DNA of 64,000 nucleotides from Siphonodentalium dalli (taxonomy: Eukaryota > Mollusca > Scaphopoda > Gadilida > Siphonodentaliidae): contig CP136066.1 of assembly GCA_032622095.1 (NCBI GenBank), forward strand, positions 156,203,152-156,267,151, written 5' to 3'. The notes below the pieces were generated by a model. The model was not told the DNA's origin. It saw nothing but the letters and a program-made list of their open reading frames with translations, and ran no database searches. The position numbers were made by a program, and so were the translations under genes. Within the stretch, counting starts at the first letter, position 1. The number at the start of each line of letters is the position of its first letter. Below, piece by piece: positions 11,701 through 26,700 of the stretch.

Positions 11701-14700
11701 AAGACCTATAAAAAATAAAAATGAATCTGAACCAGCAGTTTTTGACAGAAAAGTTATTTTCCAGTTGAAAACCATTATTGGGGCAGACACTCTGTGGCTG
11801 TAATAATTGAATTTTTCAGAAGGCCATATAACGCATACACAAGCATTCTCTTATATATACATATCAGACTTACCAAGGCAAGATCTTAGTGTTCAGTGCT
11901 TCAAATGTCCTTGCTTCAGTGAGTGTGAACAAATTCTCATTTCTTATCGAAATGGCCATGGCCTCAACTCAGATCAAGTCTGAAAATTGGTCCCGATTTT
12001 TGCCCATGTCCGGGTTCGACACCACTACAACCTCGTCTAGTCCAGACTTATTTTGTAGGTTTAGGCCAATGAGATCGGCCCCTGGCACTCAAAGGGTTAA
12101 ATTTTGATTTGCGACCAGAAATTTGTTCAATTGCTGATACTTACATCACTATTGTCATGCCTAGGTTACTGTGGAGGATTCAAGTAGTCATTCTCAATTA
12201 CTAGGTATGAATATGAGAGTTGTAGGTTGTGGGTTAACCCTTTCATGATGGGAGATGCGCTGGTGCGGCATTAAATATCCTGTGCCAGCGCACTTGGCTT
12301 ATAAGGAAAATAATGTTAGGCCAATGAATTCTCTTATATATGCGAGGCTCCCTATGGGAAACTCGCATATATAAGAGAATGCATTAGCACAGGGTTTTTA
12401 GCAAAATTTCCAGAAGCTCCAGTCATGGAAGGGAAAGTCGTGAACAGGCCATATACCACTGCATAATCTAGCATCATGTAGTACCAATTTATACCATTGT
12501 GATATTATGGAAGGCTACCTGGAAGCAGTCACTAATGCATGCTGATGTATGTTGATATTTTTCTCACAATGTTATTGTAGCATTAGTTCAATTGTTATCT
12601 TAGTTTGGTCTTATGGGCATACACTGAGTGCCAGCCTGAGTACTATAAATCATAAATAGATGATCTCTAATGAGTCGCAATTATTAACTGAGTGCACTAA
12701 ATTTGATTTGTGCCGAGCTTTAGCAAGGCTCGATTCGAATTTAGTGGACGAGGTTAATAAAATTTGTTTAGAATTGCAACTCATTTGAGATCCATTTCTT
12801 CACATAAGCAGATTTTAGCAAGGAAAAACGATCTCGAAACGCATGGGTTAAACAAAATTAAGATTTATTTATTTATCACAACCAAAGAGGAAATAAAGAA
12901 ATAAAGACACCTTCAATAAAAACTAACTATAGTTCCATTTTGTGTGTTTTCATTTTGACAAAATTGTTCAACCACCCTTATCACTCATATTTATCTCACA
13001 GTCATCACTAAATAACCTAACTCAATTGAATATCATAATTATATAATTCAAATAAAAGGTCGCAGACCCCGATTGAGGTGGATTTTTTGGACGTTGGCTT
13101 TTTAAGAAGAAAGAATTCAAATTCTGGCAAAATTTTACTCAAACTTGACGATGACCTGCATGGTCACACCAAGTATCAAGAGATTCTTTGAAGAATGCTC
13201 AATTTATATTGTTATTTCTAAATGGAATAAATTAGAACTTGGCCTGCGTCTTCTCAAATGTGAACCATGTACCAAATATCAAGAAATTCTGTTGAATATT
13301 GCTCAAGTTACCATGTAACAGGGTTTCCCCTATGGGGGCAGAGGGTCCCTTTAAAGGTCCCTTTCCCCTACAAAATATGTTCCTACCCGATCCACTGATT
13401 AATGCCTACAACACTAGGACATGTGTACACCTGCCACTAAATAAAACAAAAAGGGAGTAATAAACAAAGATAATGTTATTTGCCCATGCATTAACTTGTA
13501 TGGGACGTGATTCTATTGGGAAAACATTATTCCGAAGAGATTTTTTCCAGAAATGATTACTTTTATATCATTTAAATGGCTGCCAAACCCCCGTTTTCTA
13601 ACATTAAATTGCTTACTTGTATATCATTTTCTAGCAATTTATGCATTTATTTAATGCTGGGTCAGACCGTTTGTCACGGCAAAATTCTCCACTTGACAAC
13701 TCATACTATATGGTTGATAATCGATATTCTATAATTCTTCCAGAAATTTTTGGTAGATACCACCAAATTGCGACCGTCACTATATATCATCAGGAAGCCC
13801 TCTCTGTTCTGATTAAGATGATCAGGTGCCATTGCAATCGCTTAATATATAAGACAATAATTAAATAAAAGGTCAGACGACCACAGTGTCCCCCGACAAC
13901 GTGGCAAGTCGATGCCGCTTTGTTAAAGAAATTAACAAAAATGTTGAAATTTTCTAAGTCAGAAAGGGTTAATAACTCTGTAAAAAAATAATTTTTCCCG
14001 TCATCTATATACATGTTGCACATCTTCAATATATGGGCAACAATATTCTGAAGTTTCAATTCTCTGGGATGAAATCTGTAGGAGGAGATGATTACACCAT
14101 GAAGGTACTTAAAAGTGTGACGGACGGACGAACGGCTCAACGGACACACGAACGGACACACGAACGGACGGACGAACGGACGGAGCCTGTTTCTATAGTC
14201 CCCCAAAAATATTTTTTTCGGGGGACAACAAGGTATAGCTGCTAAAATGTTGTGATGTCAGATACGAGGGTTAATATATTTTGCAAATAAACTGACTTTT
14301 ATAACATTATAAATCACACAAGTAATATTATTAACAAGCACAAATAAATCCAACAAGCAAATACCGACAGCTGTATAGGCAAAGGTGGGCAAGCAAAGGT
14401 GCCTATTGCCTAGGAGAGCAAAGTTGGGGATGGGCATTTTCAAAATATGCTAAAAAACAATTGAAATCAGTTAATATTTGTTTGAGATTATTGGTTAATA
14501 ATTGTTTTAGTTCGGGCTTAAAAGTTAAATTAAAACGCCTAAAATTACAACCAAAGAGCCATAACTCTGGTAAAAATGAATAGCTGGGCATAGTTTGCAA
14601 CTCTTTTCAGAAACTCCTCTTGTGAAATCACATACCAAAATTTTTCAAATCCGTTGATAATAGTTCAAAATAAACCACAACTTTTTGTGAGTGCTAAATA

Positions 14701-17700
14701 CCAAAAAATTACAATCAAAGGGGTGTAACTCTTGTAAAAATGTAGGCTAGCTTATGAACTTGTTTCAGATACTCATTTTGTGAATTCACATCTCAACAAT
14801 CTTTGAAATCTGTTAATAATTGTTCAAAATAACCCCCAGAAAAAAATTCCTGGGTGCTAAAGGCCAAAAAATGACAATCAAAGGGCCATAATTCTGGTGG
14901 TGGAAATGTCCGGCCGGGCCTAGTTTGCAAACTCGTTTCAGATTCTCTTCTTGTAAACTCATAAACATAAATAACTTTGAAATCTCTAGATATATGTTTG
15001 AAATAAACCCTGGGTGCCAAAAAATTACAATCAAAGGGACATAACTCTGGTAAAAATGTACGGCCAAGCCTAATTTGCAAAATCGTTTCACTTACTCCTT
15101 TGGTGAGCTTGCAGACCAACAATCTTTGAAATCCTTTGATAATAGTTAAAAATAACCCCCAGACATCTTTTCGTGGGTGCTAAAAGCCAAAATATGACAA
15201 TCAGAGGGATGCAACTCATCCAGCGGGGCCTAGTTTGTGAACTCAAATCAGATATAAAAAAATCTTTGAAATCAATTTGATTGTTCGAAATAACGGACAG
15301 ACAGACTACTATTGTAGGCCTGCGAATCAATATAGCAAGATGAAAACAGCGTGTTAGGCTAAATATTAAGTTGTTACCTTCAACTTCATGTTATTTTTAA
15401 TACACAATAATGCGAAGAAGAGTGATCTGAAAATAGTCGAATCATATGATCGACTCGAATCAAATCAGCAGCCAAATTTGTGAATCGAATCAAATATCGC
15501 AGCTTTGCAGGGGCCCTAATATACAGCACTCAACAAATAACGATTAGCATTATTCTAGAACTTACTTCTTCTGTGTATTCCTTGGGGAGGGACACACCAG
15601 CAGTGACTTGAGGACCGCCACCATGCATCTTAAGTGCTCTGATCGTACACACCAATACAACAGCATTAGGTGTCAAGCCAGAATACCTGCATTTAATGTT
15701 GAAGAATTTCTCCATTCCTATATCAGCACCAAAACCAGCTTCGGTAACTGAAAAAATAATTACAATAAATATTAAAGGTTAGCAAGGGAAACCTAATGTC
15801 CCACAAACCTGGGAAAAATCCATTTGATTCTTCAGTTCCATACAAGTGAATCACTTTCCCTGCTTGGGATTCTGCCAATACAATATGAAATTGAGCGTAG
15901 AAAGTTACTGTTCTTGGGCACATTGATACATTCACAGAGTAATCACAGGCATGCTTTAGAAATATTTTTATTTAATCTCCATGGTAACCTTATTTATGGT
16001 CGCACAGAAACAGGCTTCCTCAAGGAAATAACTAGAATCCTTAAAATGTATGATCTGTATGACATTCTCGTAACATTTGCTAACTCAGGCATATTTCCGT
16101 CTCTAGTAACGTGGAAGCGGTTGATTAAAGAAAAACTTGTTGCACATTATTCACGCGAGATATATTATAATCCACATTTATCAGATATGCACTTTTTCTA
16201 CCAAGTTAAACCAGACCCATTTAGCACTTGGAGAATATGGTCCTTATGGCGAGAAGAGCAGTCCTTCTCTGCTTTAAGTATTCAGATGGCTAACATTCTT
16301 AACAGAACGACATATGACAATGATTCATTGTGTCACCATTGCCAACAAGCATTTTCCAACCAGTTGTTTCATATGTACACTGACTGTTCTTCAGAGTACG
16401 CACTGACAACGCGAAACTCTTTCTGGTATTCCATTATTGACAACTATACAGTTGTAGTTTTTAATATACTAGATTCAATGACCGACAAAAAGTTTCTAGC
16501 ATACTGTTTTGGTGGATGTATACGCTCTGAAATACACCTCATGTGTGACGAGGAACAAGTTTTTAGACATTGTGTCAGCTTTATTTGCTTGTTGTGTAGA
16601 TGAATTTCGATATACACCAGTTTCCTATGATAATCAACAACGAATTGCCATTATGTATATGTTTATAATTTGATATGATGTAATGTATATAATTGTGTAT
16701 GCTTGTAAGTTGTAACATATTATCTTCTCATATGGAGGAATAAAACTATCGCTCTCATACAGTTTTAATGTTTTAGAGGGACACAATCAGTTATTTTGTT
16801 AATTTTTTAATAACAAAATGATATTCTTTGGTTTCTGTTGGTCCACTTTAGATGTCATATTTTGTTTTCAACATTTTATTTTTTATATTGTTGTTGTTGC
16901 AAATAGAGGTCAGGACCCCTGAATGCTTCTTTAATGGATATCAATAGATCCAAGGTCACCCGAAACAAGGTCGCAGTTGAAAGAAGGGCATAACTCCATC
17001 AAAAATCATCGGACCATGACCATAATCAAACTTGACCTGCATCTTCTCAAATGAGAACCACGTACAAAGTATCAAGAAATTCTGTTGAATATTGGTGAAA
17101 TTGTCATTCGGATAATGTAAAAAACTGAGATTTCTATGTAAATGAAAGTGTCAATGACATTGTAGCTCAACTTTGGGAAGAAGTTAAATTTGTGTGATGA
17201 GCAATGAATGGAAAGATTTTGGATTGAATTTTGAAATCCAAGATGGCCTCTGGCAGCCATGTTTTTTGTCCGAATGACCCCAAAATGACTCGTTCCCATC
17301 TACATTCCAATTTAAACAGCCATGACAAATTTCATGATGATCAGACTAAAGCTACGACCTGTAGCCCATGCTAAAGGATTTAGTCATGCCAAGAGTAAAA
17401 TCCAAGATGGCTGCCAGCGGCCATGATATTTGGACGAATGACCCCAAGATTACTCGTTCCCATCTACATTCCAATTTCAACAGCCATGACAAATTTCATG
17501 ATGATCAGACTAAAGGTACGACCTGTAGCCCGTGCTAAAGGATTTAGTCATACAAAGAGTAAAATCCAAGATGGCTGCTGGCGGCCATGTTTTTTGGCCG
17601 AATGACCCCAAAATGACTCGTTCCCATCTACATGTCATTGTTAACATCCATGACACATTTTATGATGATCCGACCAAAGGTACGACCTGTAGGCCGTGCC

Positions 17701-20700
17701 AAAGAATTTAGTCATGCAAGGAGTAAATCTAAGATGGCTGCCGGCGGCCATGTTTTTTGGCCGAACAACCCCAAAATTACTCGTTCCCATCTACATGTCA
17801 ATATTAACATCCATGACAAATTTCATGATGATCAGACGAACAGTACGACCTGTAGCCCGTGCTAATGGATTGAATATTGAAATCCAAGATGGCCACTGGC
17901 GGCCATGTTTTTTTCCCGAATGACCCCAAAATGACTCGTTCCCATCTACATGTCAATGTCAACAGCTATGACAAATTTTATAATGATCCGACCAAAGATA
18001 CGACCTGTAGCCCGTGCTAAAGGAAATTGTTGACGCATCACACACGCACACAAACACACACGCACACACGGACGACAAAGCCATGGCAATAGCTCAAACT
18101 TTACTAAGTAAAGTTGAGCTAATAAAAGGCTGCCCCGCCCACAGTGTCCCCTGAAACGGTGGCTGGGGCTTTATAGTATAACTGCAGTAAAAATGGGCAG
18201 GCCAAACCTAAATTCGAACTTGATCTGTATTTTCATATGAGTAATCCATATGCCAAATTTGAAAACAAACAGTTAAGTACAACTAAAGCTATCACCCGGA
18301 ACCAAAATTATCAATAAATTATAAGTCAACAAGGACCATAACTCCAGTGATAATAGGTGGACGGAACCCAAATATGACACTTGACCTGTATTTTCATATT
18401 AGTGATCCATGTACCAAATTTGAAAACAATAAGAGAACTATAACTAAAGCTATTACCTGGAAACCAAAATAATTTTCAAATTATAGGTCAACAAGGACCA
18501 TAATCCCGGTAAAAATAAGCGGACAGAACCCAAATTCGAACCTGCATTTTCATATAAATAATCCATATACAAATTTGAATACAATCAGATAGCTACAACT
18601 AAAGTTATCACCCGGAAATCAAAATAATCGGCTGATTCTAAGAGAACAAGGACATAACTCAGGCAAAGATAGGTGGATTGATTCTAAATTTGAACCTCAC
18701 CTGCATCTTCATGTGGCTAATCCACATACAAAATTTTCAAACAACAAGACATTTAACACTAAAGTTATCATTTGGGAACAAAAGTCGACAAGGACCATAA
18801 CTCTGGCAAAAATGGGCGGACCAAACCCTAATTCGAACTTGACCTGTATTTTCTTGTGGGTAATCCACATACGAAATATGAAAACAACCAAAAAACTAAA
18901 AATGAAGTTATCAACCGGAAACCATCTGTGACAAATGGACACATGTCCCCACATACTGATGGATTGAGAACGCTGATTTCTATAGTTCCCCCAAAAAAAA
19001 TTATGGGGGACAAAACAAGGGATATGACTTGGACCGCGACCAAAATCAAATTTGACCTCAATAATGTGATGGTTATTCCCCATACCAAGTTTCGTTTCGA
19101 TAGAATAATTTGAACTGGAGTTAACGTCAGGACAAGGAATGGCACCGCAACACGCACGACTAAACAGACGGATGGATTCTGCTGATTACAATAGTCCTCC
19201 GAAAATTTCGGGGGACAATAAAGCAACTAAATCTGACAAAAAATGTGACATATACACATACCTACAAAGCCTTGTTTCCCAACTAACTTCAGGGCAATCA
19301 TGTCAGCCACAATGGAGGAATTACCATGAGCTATGTTAGCGAATGGACCAGCATGTACAAATACTGGAGTCCCCTACAAAAAAGTAAACAGCACTCTGGA
19401 TAAATATATTGTGGTTTTAAAAATGGTAATACAAATGCTGAAAGTACGGTTAATCTGAATCTGAGCAGAAACTTCTGTTAAGAGAGTTGTATACTTGTTC
19501 AAAGGACTGTTTCGAGTTGTCTAAATAATATTATTTTACTTTGAATACATATTGAAATCCTTGCTAAAATCTTTAACCCTTTCTAAAATAAATATTCATT
19601 GATAAAACTGAATAATAATAATGGAAATATTCAGATAATAAGTTCAACAAACGACCATTTGTTGAACATTTATCTGAACGTTTCCCTCCAATCCTATATA
19701 CTTGTATTGCCTGTTATCCTTTTTGTTGTCTGTTCATATTTCCTGAGCAACCATCCAATTGAATGATAGACAATTCCAATGTATACTTTTATAACTGATG
19801 GAAGAATCCATTTAGTATAGAAACGGTTAAAATTTTACAAAATAAAATCTCGCACAGTAATCGTTATTCCACAGAATAGGTATTTTTATTATATGCTTGC
19901 CTAAAATAGCGGAAAATTACTGAAACGTAAATCATCATATGTATCTCTTAGAGGCTACAATGGGATACGATTTTGTTATTTCACTGTAGCTTTTTGTTAT
20001 TTCACTGTAGCTTGCCGAATGACATCATCACTTGATAGCGGTTTGGGTCAACCAGGTGTTGCTTTCCGTGTATTGTTTAATTTGTGAATATAAAATTGAG
20101 AATGCTGCATAATTTAGCAACTTTAAGCATTAATAAGGTGCATATAATAAAAAGAACACCTACAGTGTTTGTTTGAATACCTGAAACATCTCATTCATGT
20201 CTGGAATGAATTATCAAATTTTCACTCGCGGCTTGTAGCTGCTCATGAAAATTTAATATCTCTTTCCAGGCACTGATGAGATATTTCGATATTCAAACAA
20301 AAACTTTAGGTATTCTTTTATAAAACTATTGATGAACTCAGAAACTGTCACAGATTTTTAGAGTTTCAGCTTGAGAAATCTGAATAATTTACACACCTCT
20401 AGTGTTTGCATGAGGTTTGGTCGAATGGCATCCTTCATTAGAACTGCGAGAGCACCGCTTACACCCTGAAATATGAAGAAAGCTTTGAATATTAACATGG
20501 ATTATCTTTACTCTTAACAGTGTTGTGAGAATATGGTACTGTACATTTGCAGAATGAGGTCCCCAGAGGGTGAATTTAGTGAGGCTAGCATCACCAAAGT
20601 TATCCTCTGGGACCTCATTCTGCAGGGCCTCATCTGCTATGGGAGACCCTGGAATGGAAGACAATGACACAATGTTAATGACTTAATGTGATTATTATAA

Positions 20701-23700
20701 TTAAACGGTAATATAATGCCTGATTCAGAGATAAATCACCAGAGAGAGTTTCCGAGACTGACCGAGAGACTGACTACAATAAACCTTGCACATTGATGGT
20801 GCATCAATTTCACTTGCTATGGTTATGGACAATCATATTATCTGATTATCCAATTATATATGAGCATAGTACCCTCATCATTTGAGTCACTGTTATAGAC
20901 ACACACAATATATTTATCCCTGGGAATTTTTCCTACCTTTTGGGGAACGGCCGGGTTCTGGGCTGTTACCATTGGGAATTTGTGAAAGGGTAGAGTTATC
21001 CATCCTGAGTCACTCATTACATACATTGTCATGAACATTAATCATTTAGTTAAATTAATACTGCGGTTGTATACAGTGGGACTGATCATTCAGTGGAATT
21101 TCACAAGCAAAAATAAAAAAATATTTTAAATTCTAAATTCAATAAATTCTATAAAATCGCTGAACGCACGCGAAATCGTAGAAATGCCTGTTGTGAAATG
21201 AGCTCACCAGCCCATAATTATGAGTGGCCTAACAATCAATGCAGGTGTTAGATACACAATGTATCAAAGTAGCTGTGCTGTAAGATATTGCTTCATTGTG
21301 ACGTCTTCAATGCCACACTGAGTAATACTCAGGCTGTGGCAGTCCGTCTAACATGTGGATGTTGGCGACTTTAAAGACACTGACAATGCCACAGTGTGCG
21401 CAAGACATCTCTCTGTAGATAATTGATTGTCACTCTTCGGATTAACATTTAAGTGATCCATGGACTGAGTTAAGATTAATGGGATTTTAACTAAGACATC
21501 TTCAAGCGGGAGTGCGTGAGATTTTTACTTATGCAGGAACAGCCGGTTTATCTTCACAAAATATGTCTGCTTGTTTTGAATTCAATCAATTGGGCATACA
21601 TTATGGAGCATCAAGTTTTGTTTATACTCCGTATACATGACTAGAACTGGTTATATCGGTATCGGATCGGTATTGGCCGATATTTTGGAGAAAAATATCG
21701 GATATTGGCTTTTACTGATAACCTCAATACCCTCACATTTCTAGTACAGGTTTCGTAAACTTTGCAACAAAAATCAAGTCAAATTCACGGGTAAAATAGG
21801 TATATGGACATTTCTTGTGTACCGCCAAAATTCACAATTTATTGCTAATTCCGACCACACTACTTCATATCAACATGTAACAGTAATGATTACATATTAA
21901 ATAATAGTTTCAACACGAAAAATCTTGTTATTATCAATAATATATATAAAAATAAAGTCTTATCTATTTATAGATGTCCGTAACCTTCCTCACCACTGAA
22001 ATGTTTTTTTTCAAAAGCCTACTTTCTGTTAGAAATATTGGATTTGAACAACAAATTTTTGTGGGCGTGATGCCTCGTATGGTAATAATCAGCATCTGTG
22101 GCGATTTGGGCCCACTGTTGGTTATTTTTGTACAGTTTTATACATGTATTTGTGATTATGTTGTGATTACTTGTTTCGATTAGTACTGGTAGTTTGCAAA
22201 TTAAAGTTGCACTGTTCAATCAAAATCAATCCTTGTTATTGTCATAATCTCTATGGGGGATTCACTGGATAAATGTGCTAACTTGCGATGTTATAAGAGC
22301 ATGTTAGTTTTATCCGGCGAGTCCCACCATTTGTTTACAAAGCAATGTTGTTGGAGGCTGATAAAAGTAGGAGGGAGGTTGAAGGAACAGCGGAAAACAC
22401 ATTGCAGTATGTAGGTCAGTGCACGGAATGTAGGTCAGTTAGTGTCAGTCGAAATTGAGATTTGTAACAGTAAAGTCAAGAAGGAAATTTCTCAACACCA
22501 CCTCCCTCCCCTCCTCCTAGTTTTGTGGTTTTCGTATTGTTAGTGCAATTTTAATTGGTTTCGCATTTAATTTGGGTTTTGAGGATATATATGGGTGAAT
22601 GGATGGTTGTTTGTATGTGAGAATGGGTTTTAATGATGTTTGTCAGATCCGCACTTTAATTTGCAACTGTTGGCGATTTGTGATTTTTCTTGTGATTATT
22701 GGTTGTGATTGTTTTGGGCGATTTGGGCCCACTGTTGGTTATTTTTGTACAGTTTTATACATGTATTTGTGATTATGTTGTGATTACTTGTTTCGATTAG
22801 TACTGGTAGTTTGCAAATTAAAGTTGCACTATTCAATCAAAATCAATCCTGGTTATTGTCATAATCTCTATGGGGGATTCGCTGGATAAAAATGAAATTT
22901 TGTTTGTTTTTGGAGTATGTTTTTCCAGATTTTGAGAATTTTTGTTTTTTAAATAAATAGCCTCAATAGCCACCCCTCATCTCAAATTCCTGAGAACATA
23001 CTGGAGAACACAGATATTATATTTTAACCCTTCCATGACTGGAGCTTCTTGAAATTTTGGGAAAACCTGTGACAATGCATTCTCTTATGTATGCATGTCT
23101 TCCATAGGGAGCCTTGCATATATAAGAAAATACATTGGCCTGACAATATTTATCTTGACCATCTGAGCCAGTGCATTCTCTTATATATGTGAGGCTCCCT
23201 ATGGGAGACTCGCATATCTACGAGAATGCGCTAGCATAGGATTTTTACTGCTGCATGAGCACAGGTTCTGTCATGAAAGGGTGAATGGCCTAATTCTCAA
23301 TAAACCATATTTTAAAACACGTAATCTCATTTAATTAACTCAAACTCAACTAATGAATGTCTACTTACAATATCTTCAGCTGTGACTGGTACCCCAGCTT
23401 TGCTGCTGGCTATGACCATATTACCCAGTTTCTGTCTCATGTCTTTGATGCTGGTTGTTAGGGCCAATATAGCCATTATTTCACTAGCGACCGTGATATC
23501 AAACTGGCACTGAAAGAGGCGAATTGTTAGAGAAATAAATGATGTGGCATTTTTGCACGTCGGTATTATTAGGAACAATAAGAATTGTAAAAAAATTGAC
23601 ATTATGTGATATGTTTGTATTGTTCGACATATTAAACAGTGTCGTTTTAACAATGATACCTCTGAAATCCTGTTTTTGTGCGCCCAAAAGTCAAGATTTA

Positions 23701-26700
23701 ACCGTTGTATGAGACCTTGCTTTCGCTTGCTCTCTCATGAGATACATCAGAGAGAATTTGTACATATCTGGTCAAAAGTTTCTCTTATACTCTGCAATCA
23801 TTCTTTCTCAAATAATTTATTTTGGCCATTTTTTGACAGATATTCTACATATATGGTTCAAGACTAAGCATTGTTTGTATATATTTCAATGTACTACAAA
23901 TTTGGCACTAATTGATCTTCATATGCATTCACATATGGCCTGATGGAATTGCGTCAGAATTTGAACCATTCCGAAAAATCACGATATCTCAAAAAGCTCA
24001 ACTGGGATTTTCGGGGACTTTTGCTATGCTTTTCATAAACATGTCCTTATAAATCCCTGGGCTTTCTCCAATTTTTGTCCCAAGTGAACCTTAACCCTTT
24101 GAACCCGAAACGCTAAAATATTAGCGTAACTCCCATTTATGACAACCTGTTACGCTAATATATTTAGTAATCTTTGTTTGCTTATCCCATATAACACTCT
24201 CAGAGGATGATACGCTCAATGAAAGCTATGCTAATTGGCATATTAGCTATGGTAATGCCACATATTTTATATAAATGAATTTTTTTTTTTTTTTAATTTG
24301 GTAGTTAAAATCACTATTACTATCATGTGACAACCATGTGACTGATAAAGGAAGTAAAGATTCGTCCAAATCTGCGTAGATTATTCATGGAGCCATAACG
24401 GTCTTGCCCCCAATCAGTCACTGGTGGGTATTTGCTAATCAAACGTTGCTACAACTGTTCGCAAGATAGGTTTCCATTTTGGGCAAATATATGTCTAAAC
24501 ACCCCAATACAATGATATCTACTTTGAATTGGGAAGATAATGCATTTATTCAAGGAACAAAATATTGTCATCAGCTATATTAGTCCAAGTCTTCTCGTAC
24601 TAAAACCGGCTAAGATATTGGGATGGAGGTGCCGGTCTTTAGTCCGAGTTCCAGGCCCATGGTCTCCTTTGACACGAGTTAATCGTTAGTGACCCGCTCA
24701 AATAAAACCACAATTATATGAAATAAAATATCACAATTGCTACAATAAACGGATAGTTTCCGCAGAAGACATGCTATTTGATCTGAAACCCACATCGGTT
24801 GTGAATTGAAAGCGGTAATTTAATGTGAAAAGAAACTTTTGCCGCAGTGTTTACATATTTTTTAAAGTATGCGAACTCAGTTGACCTTGCGAACTGCGTT
24901 CGGCATTTTCCGGTGAAAATATTCCGTAGATTTTCAATCAACCACGCACGATGAATTCTCCATTGTAATCGTAATTATACGTGACAATAAATAAATTATT
25001 ACATAGATTAAATACATATTGAAGATATAAATGTAATACATTAAATAAATTACGGGAATTATAACCATCTCACAGTTTAAAACAGTGTAAACACAATGAC
25101 CATTAGAATATCATGGGGGCCGCCATTTTGTTTGTATCGAAATTCGTCTCGGCCAAAACAAACACCGGACAATGCCGAAGTTCTTCGGAACCTGAGTTCG
25201 GCTTTCAGTTAAGTAAACAAACAGAAAAAACAGCGATGTTGGTGACAATCAACCGGAATATTCTATGCGTAATTTAACATGAAAGTTAGATTATTATACA
25301 CCATTATGACCATGATATGTCTCTCTTTCCGATGTATATAGCATCATGTATTGATTCATTAGGTAAATCGAGTAAAATACACCACAGATTCCCGCCACAG
25401 ATCGTGGGCGTAACTCGTGTGATAGGATTGGTATGCAAGCGGGCTGGGACTAAAAACAGCAAATCGCCATCCCAATATCTTAGCTGGTTTTAGTACAAGA
25501 AGACTGGGACTACAGCTATATTTGCAGTATAAATTGCAATTCTGGGTAGTTGCCAGGCAACCGTTGTTATGGAGTATTAGATTTACCATACATACTTATA
25601 ACAAAATTATCACCGGTTCATTAGGAACCACCATCTGAATTTTAGGGTACATAGCCAATTTTTAACGTTAGTGACACCATGTTGTCCACAGCAGGGTATA
25701 ATATTCCTGGGAACGTACAGTAATGCCCTAAATAATCGATTCCTTAACCACAGCAGAATTATGGGTACTTTTTCAGTGAGAGCTTTCCGATGAATGGCAA
25801 CAAGCCATATTTCCGACTAAATCCTGAAAAATTACCCATAGTTCTGCTGTGGTTAAGGAGTCCATTATTTAGGGCATTAGTGTAGGATCAGGGTGCCAAA
25901 GGACGCCAGTGTTGAAAGGGTTAATGTACCTGGACTATTTACTTACCTCCCTTGTCCTGCCTTTTTCCTGAGGTCCCTGACCAACTGTTATCTTTCTTAG
26001 AAATCTATCGTTTGTGTCCATTACTGGAAAATTAATCAGAGTCAAAGAAAGTCACATGAAATTCATGGCAGTGTTATTAAAACAAGACTATTGAACAAGC
26101 TACAGATTCCAGATTCTTAACTAAATAGCGGGGAATTCCATTACTGCCTAGAAGTATTTAACAGAAATATAATGAAGCCAATCAGGAAAATGTCATGATT
26201 CCCATACAGTGCCCGTGATTCCCCAAAAAAGTCTTTTTGGAAAATGTCGAAATGATCAATCTCTTTAGCTGCCCAGTAACTATATTGTTGAGCAAAATTG
26301 TATACGCCATTACCAGATACATTAATAAAATTTCCTCCTTGAAGATATTTTACTAATAAAATACCACCTGCATGAATCCCAGTTTTAATTTGTCAGTTAT
26401 AGCTGACTACTGACGACATGGAAAAGCAACTATTTTTTTCTGTGAGACAAATCTCAAGATATAAGCACATATTGTTATAATAAATCACCACAGGGTATGA
26501 TTAATGGTTTATGTTTGATATTACTCGACTTATAGTTGGCCAGTATGGAAATTTTTTAAATATTGGCAGCCATCTTGGATTTTTGTGATTATCACAAAAT
26601 GCTCAATACCGGCAGCTGTCCGATAAAGATGTTCAGCATGGGGATACCCGAAAGTATAGTAATCCATCACGAAAAAATCTTTATACACCAAAACCAGGTT

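Noticed and set aside
13790-14206. 138-codon minus-strand frame with [13 protein letters not shown]
   Set aside because: The repetitive part is the translation of the CGAACGGA array at the end of a dispersed repeat.
14793-15330. Overlapping minus-strand frames of 80-110 codons
   Set aside because: Products of a diverged tandem repeat; repeated FDCHFL-like text follows the repeat period and no protein family is recognisable.
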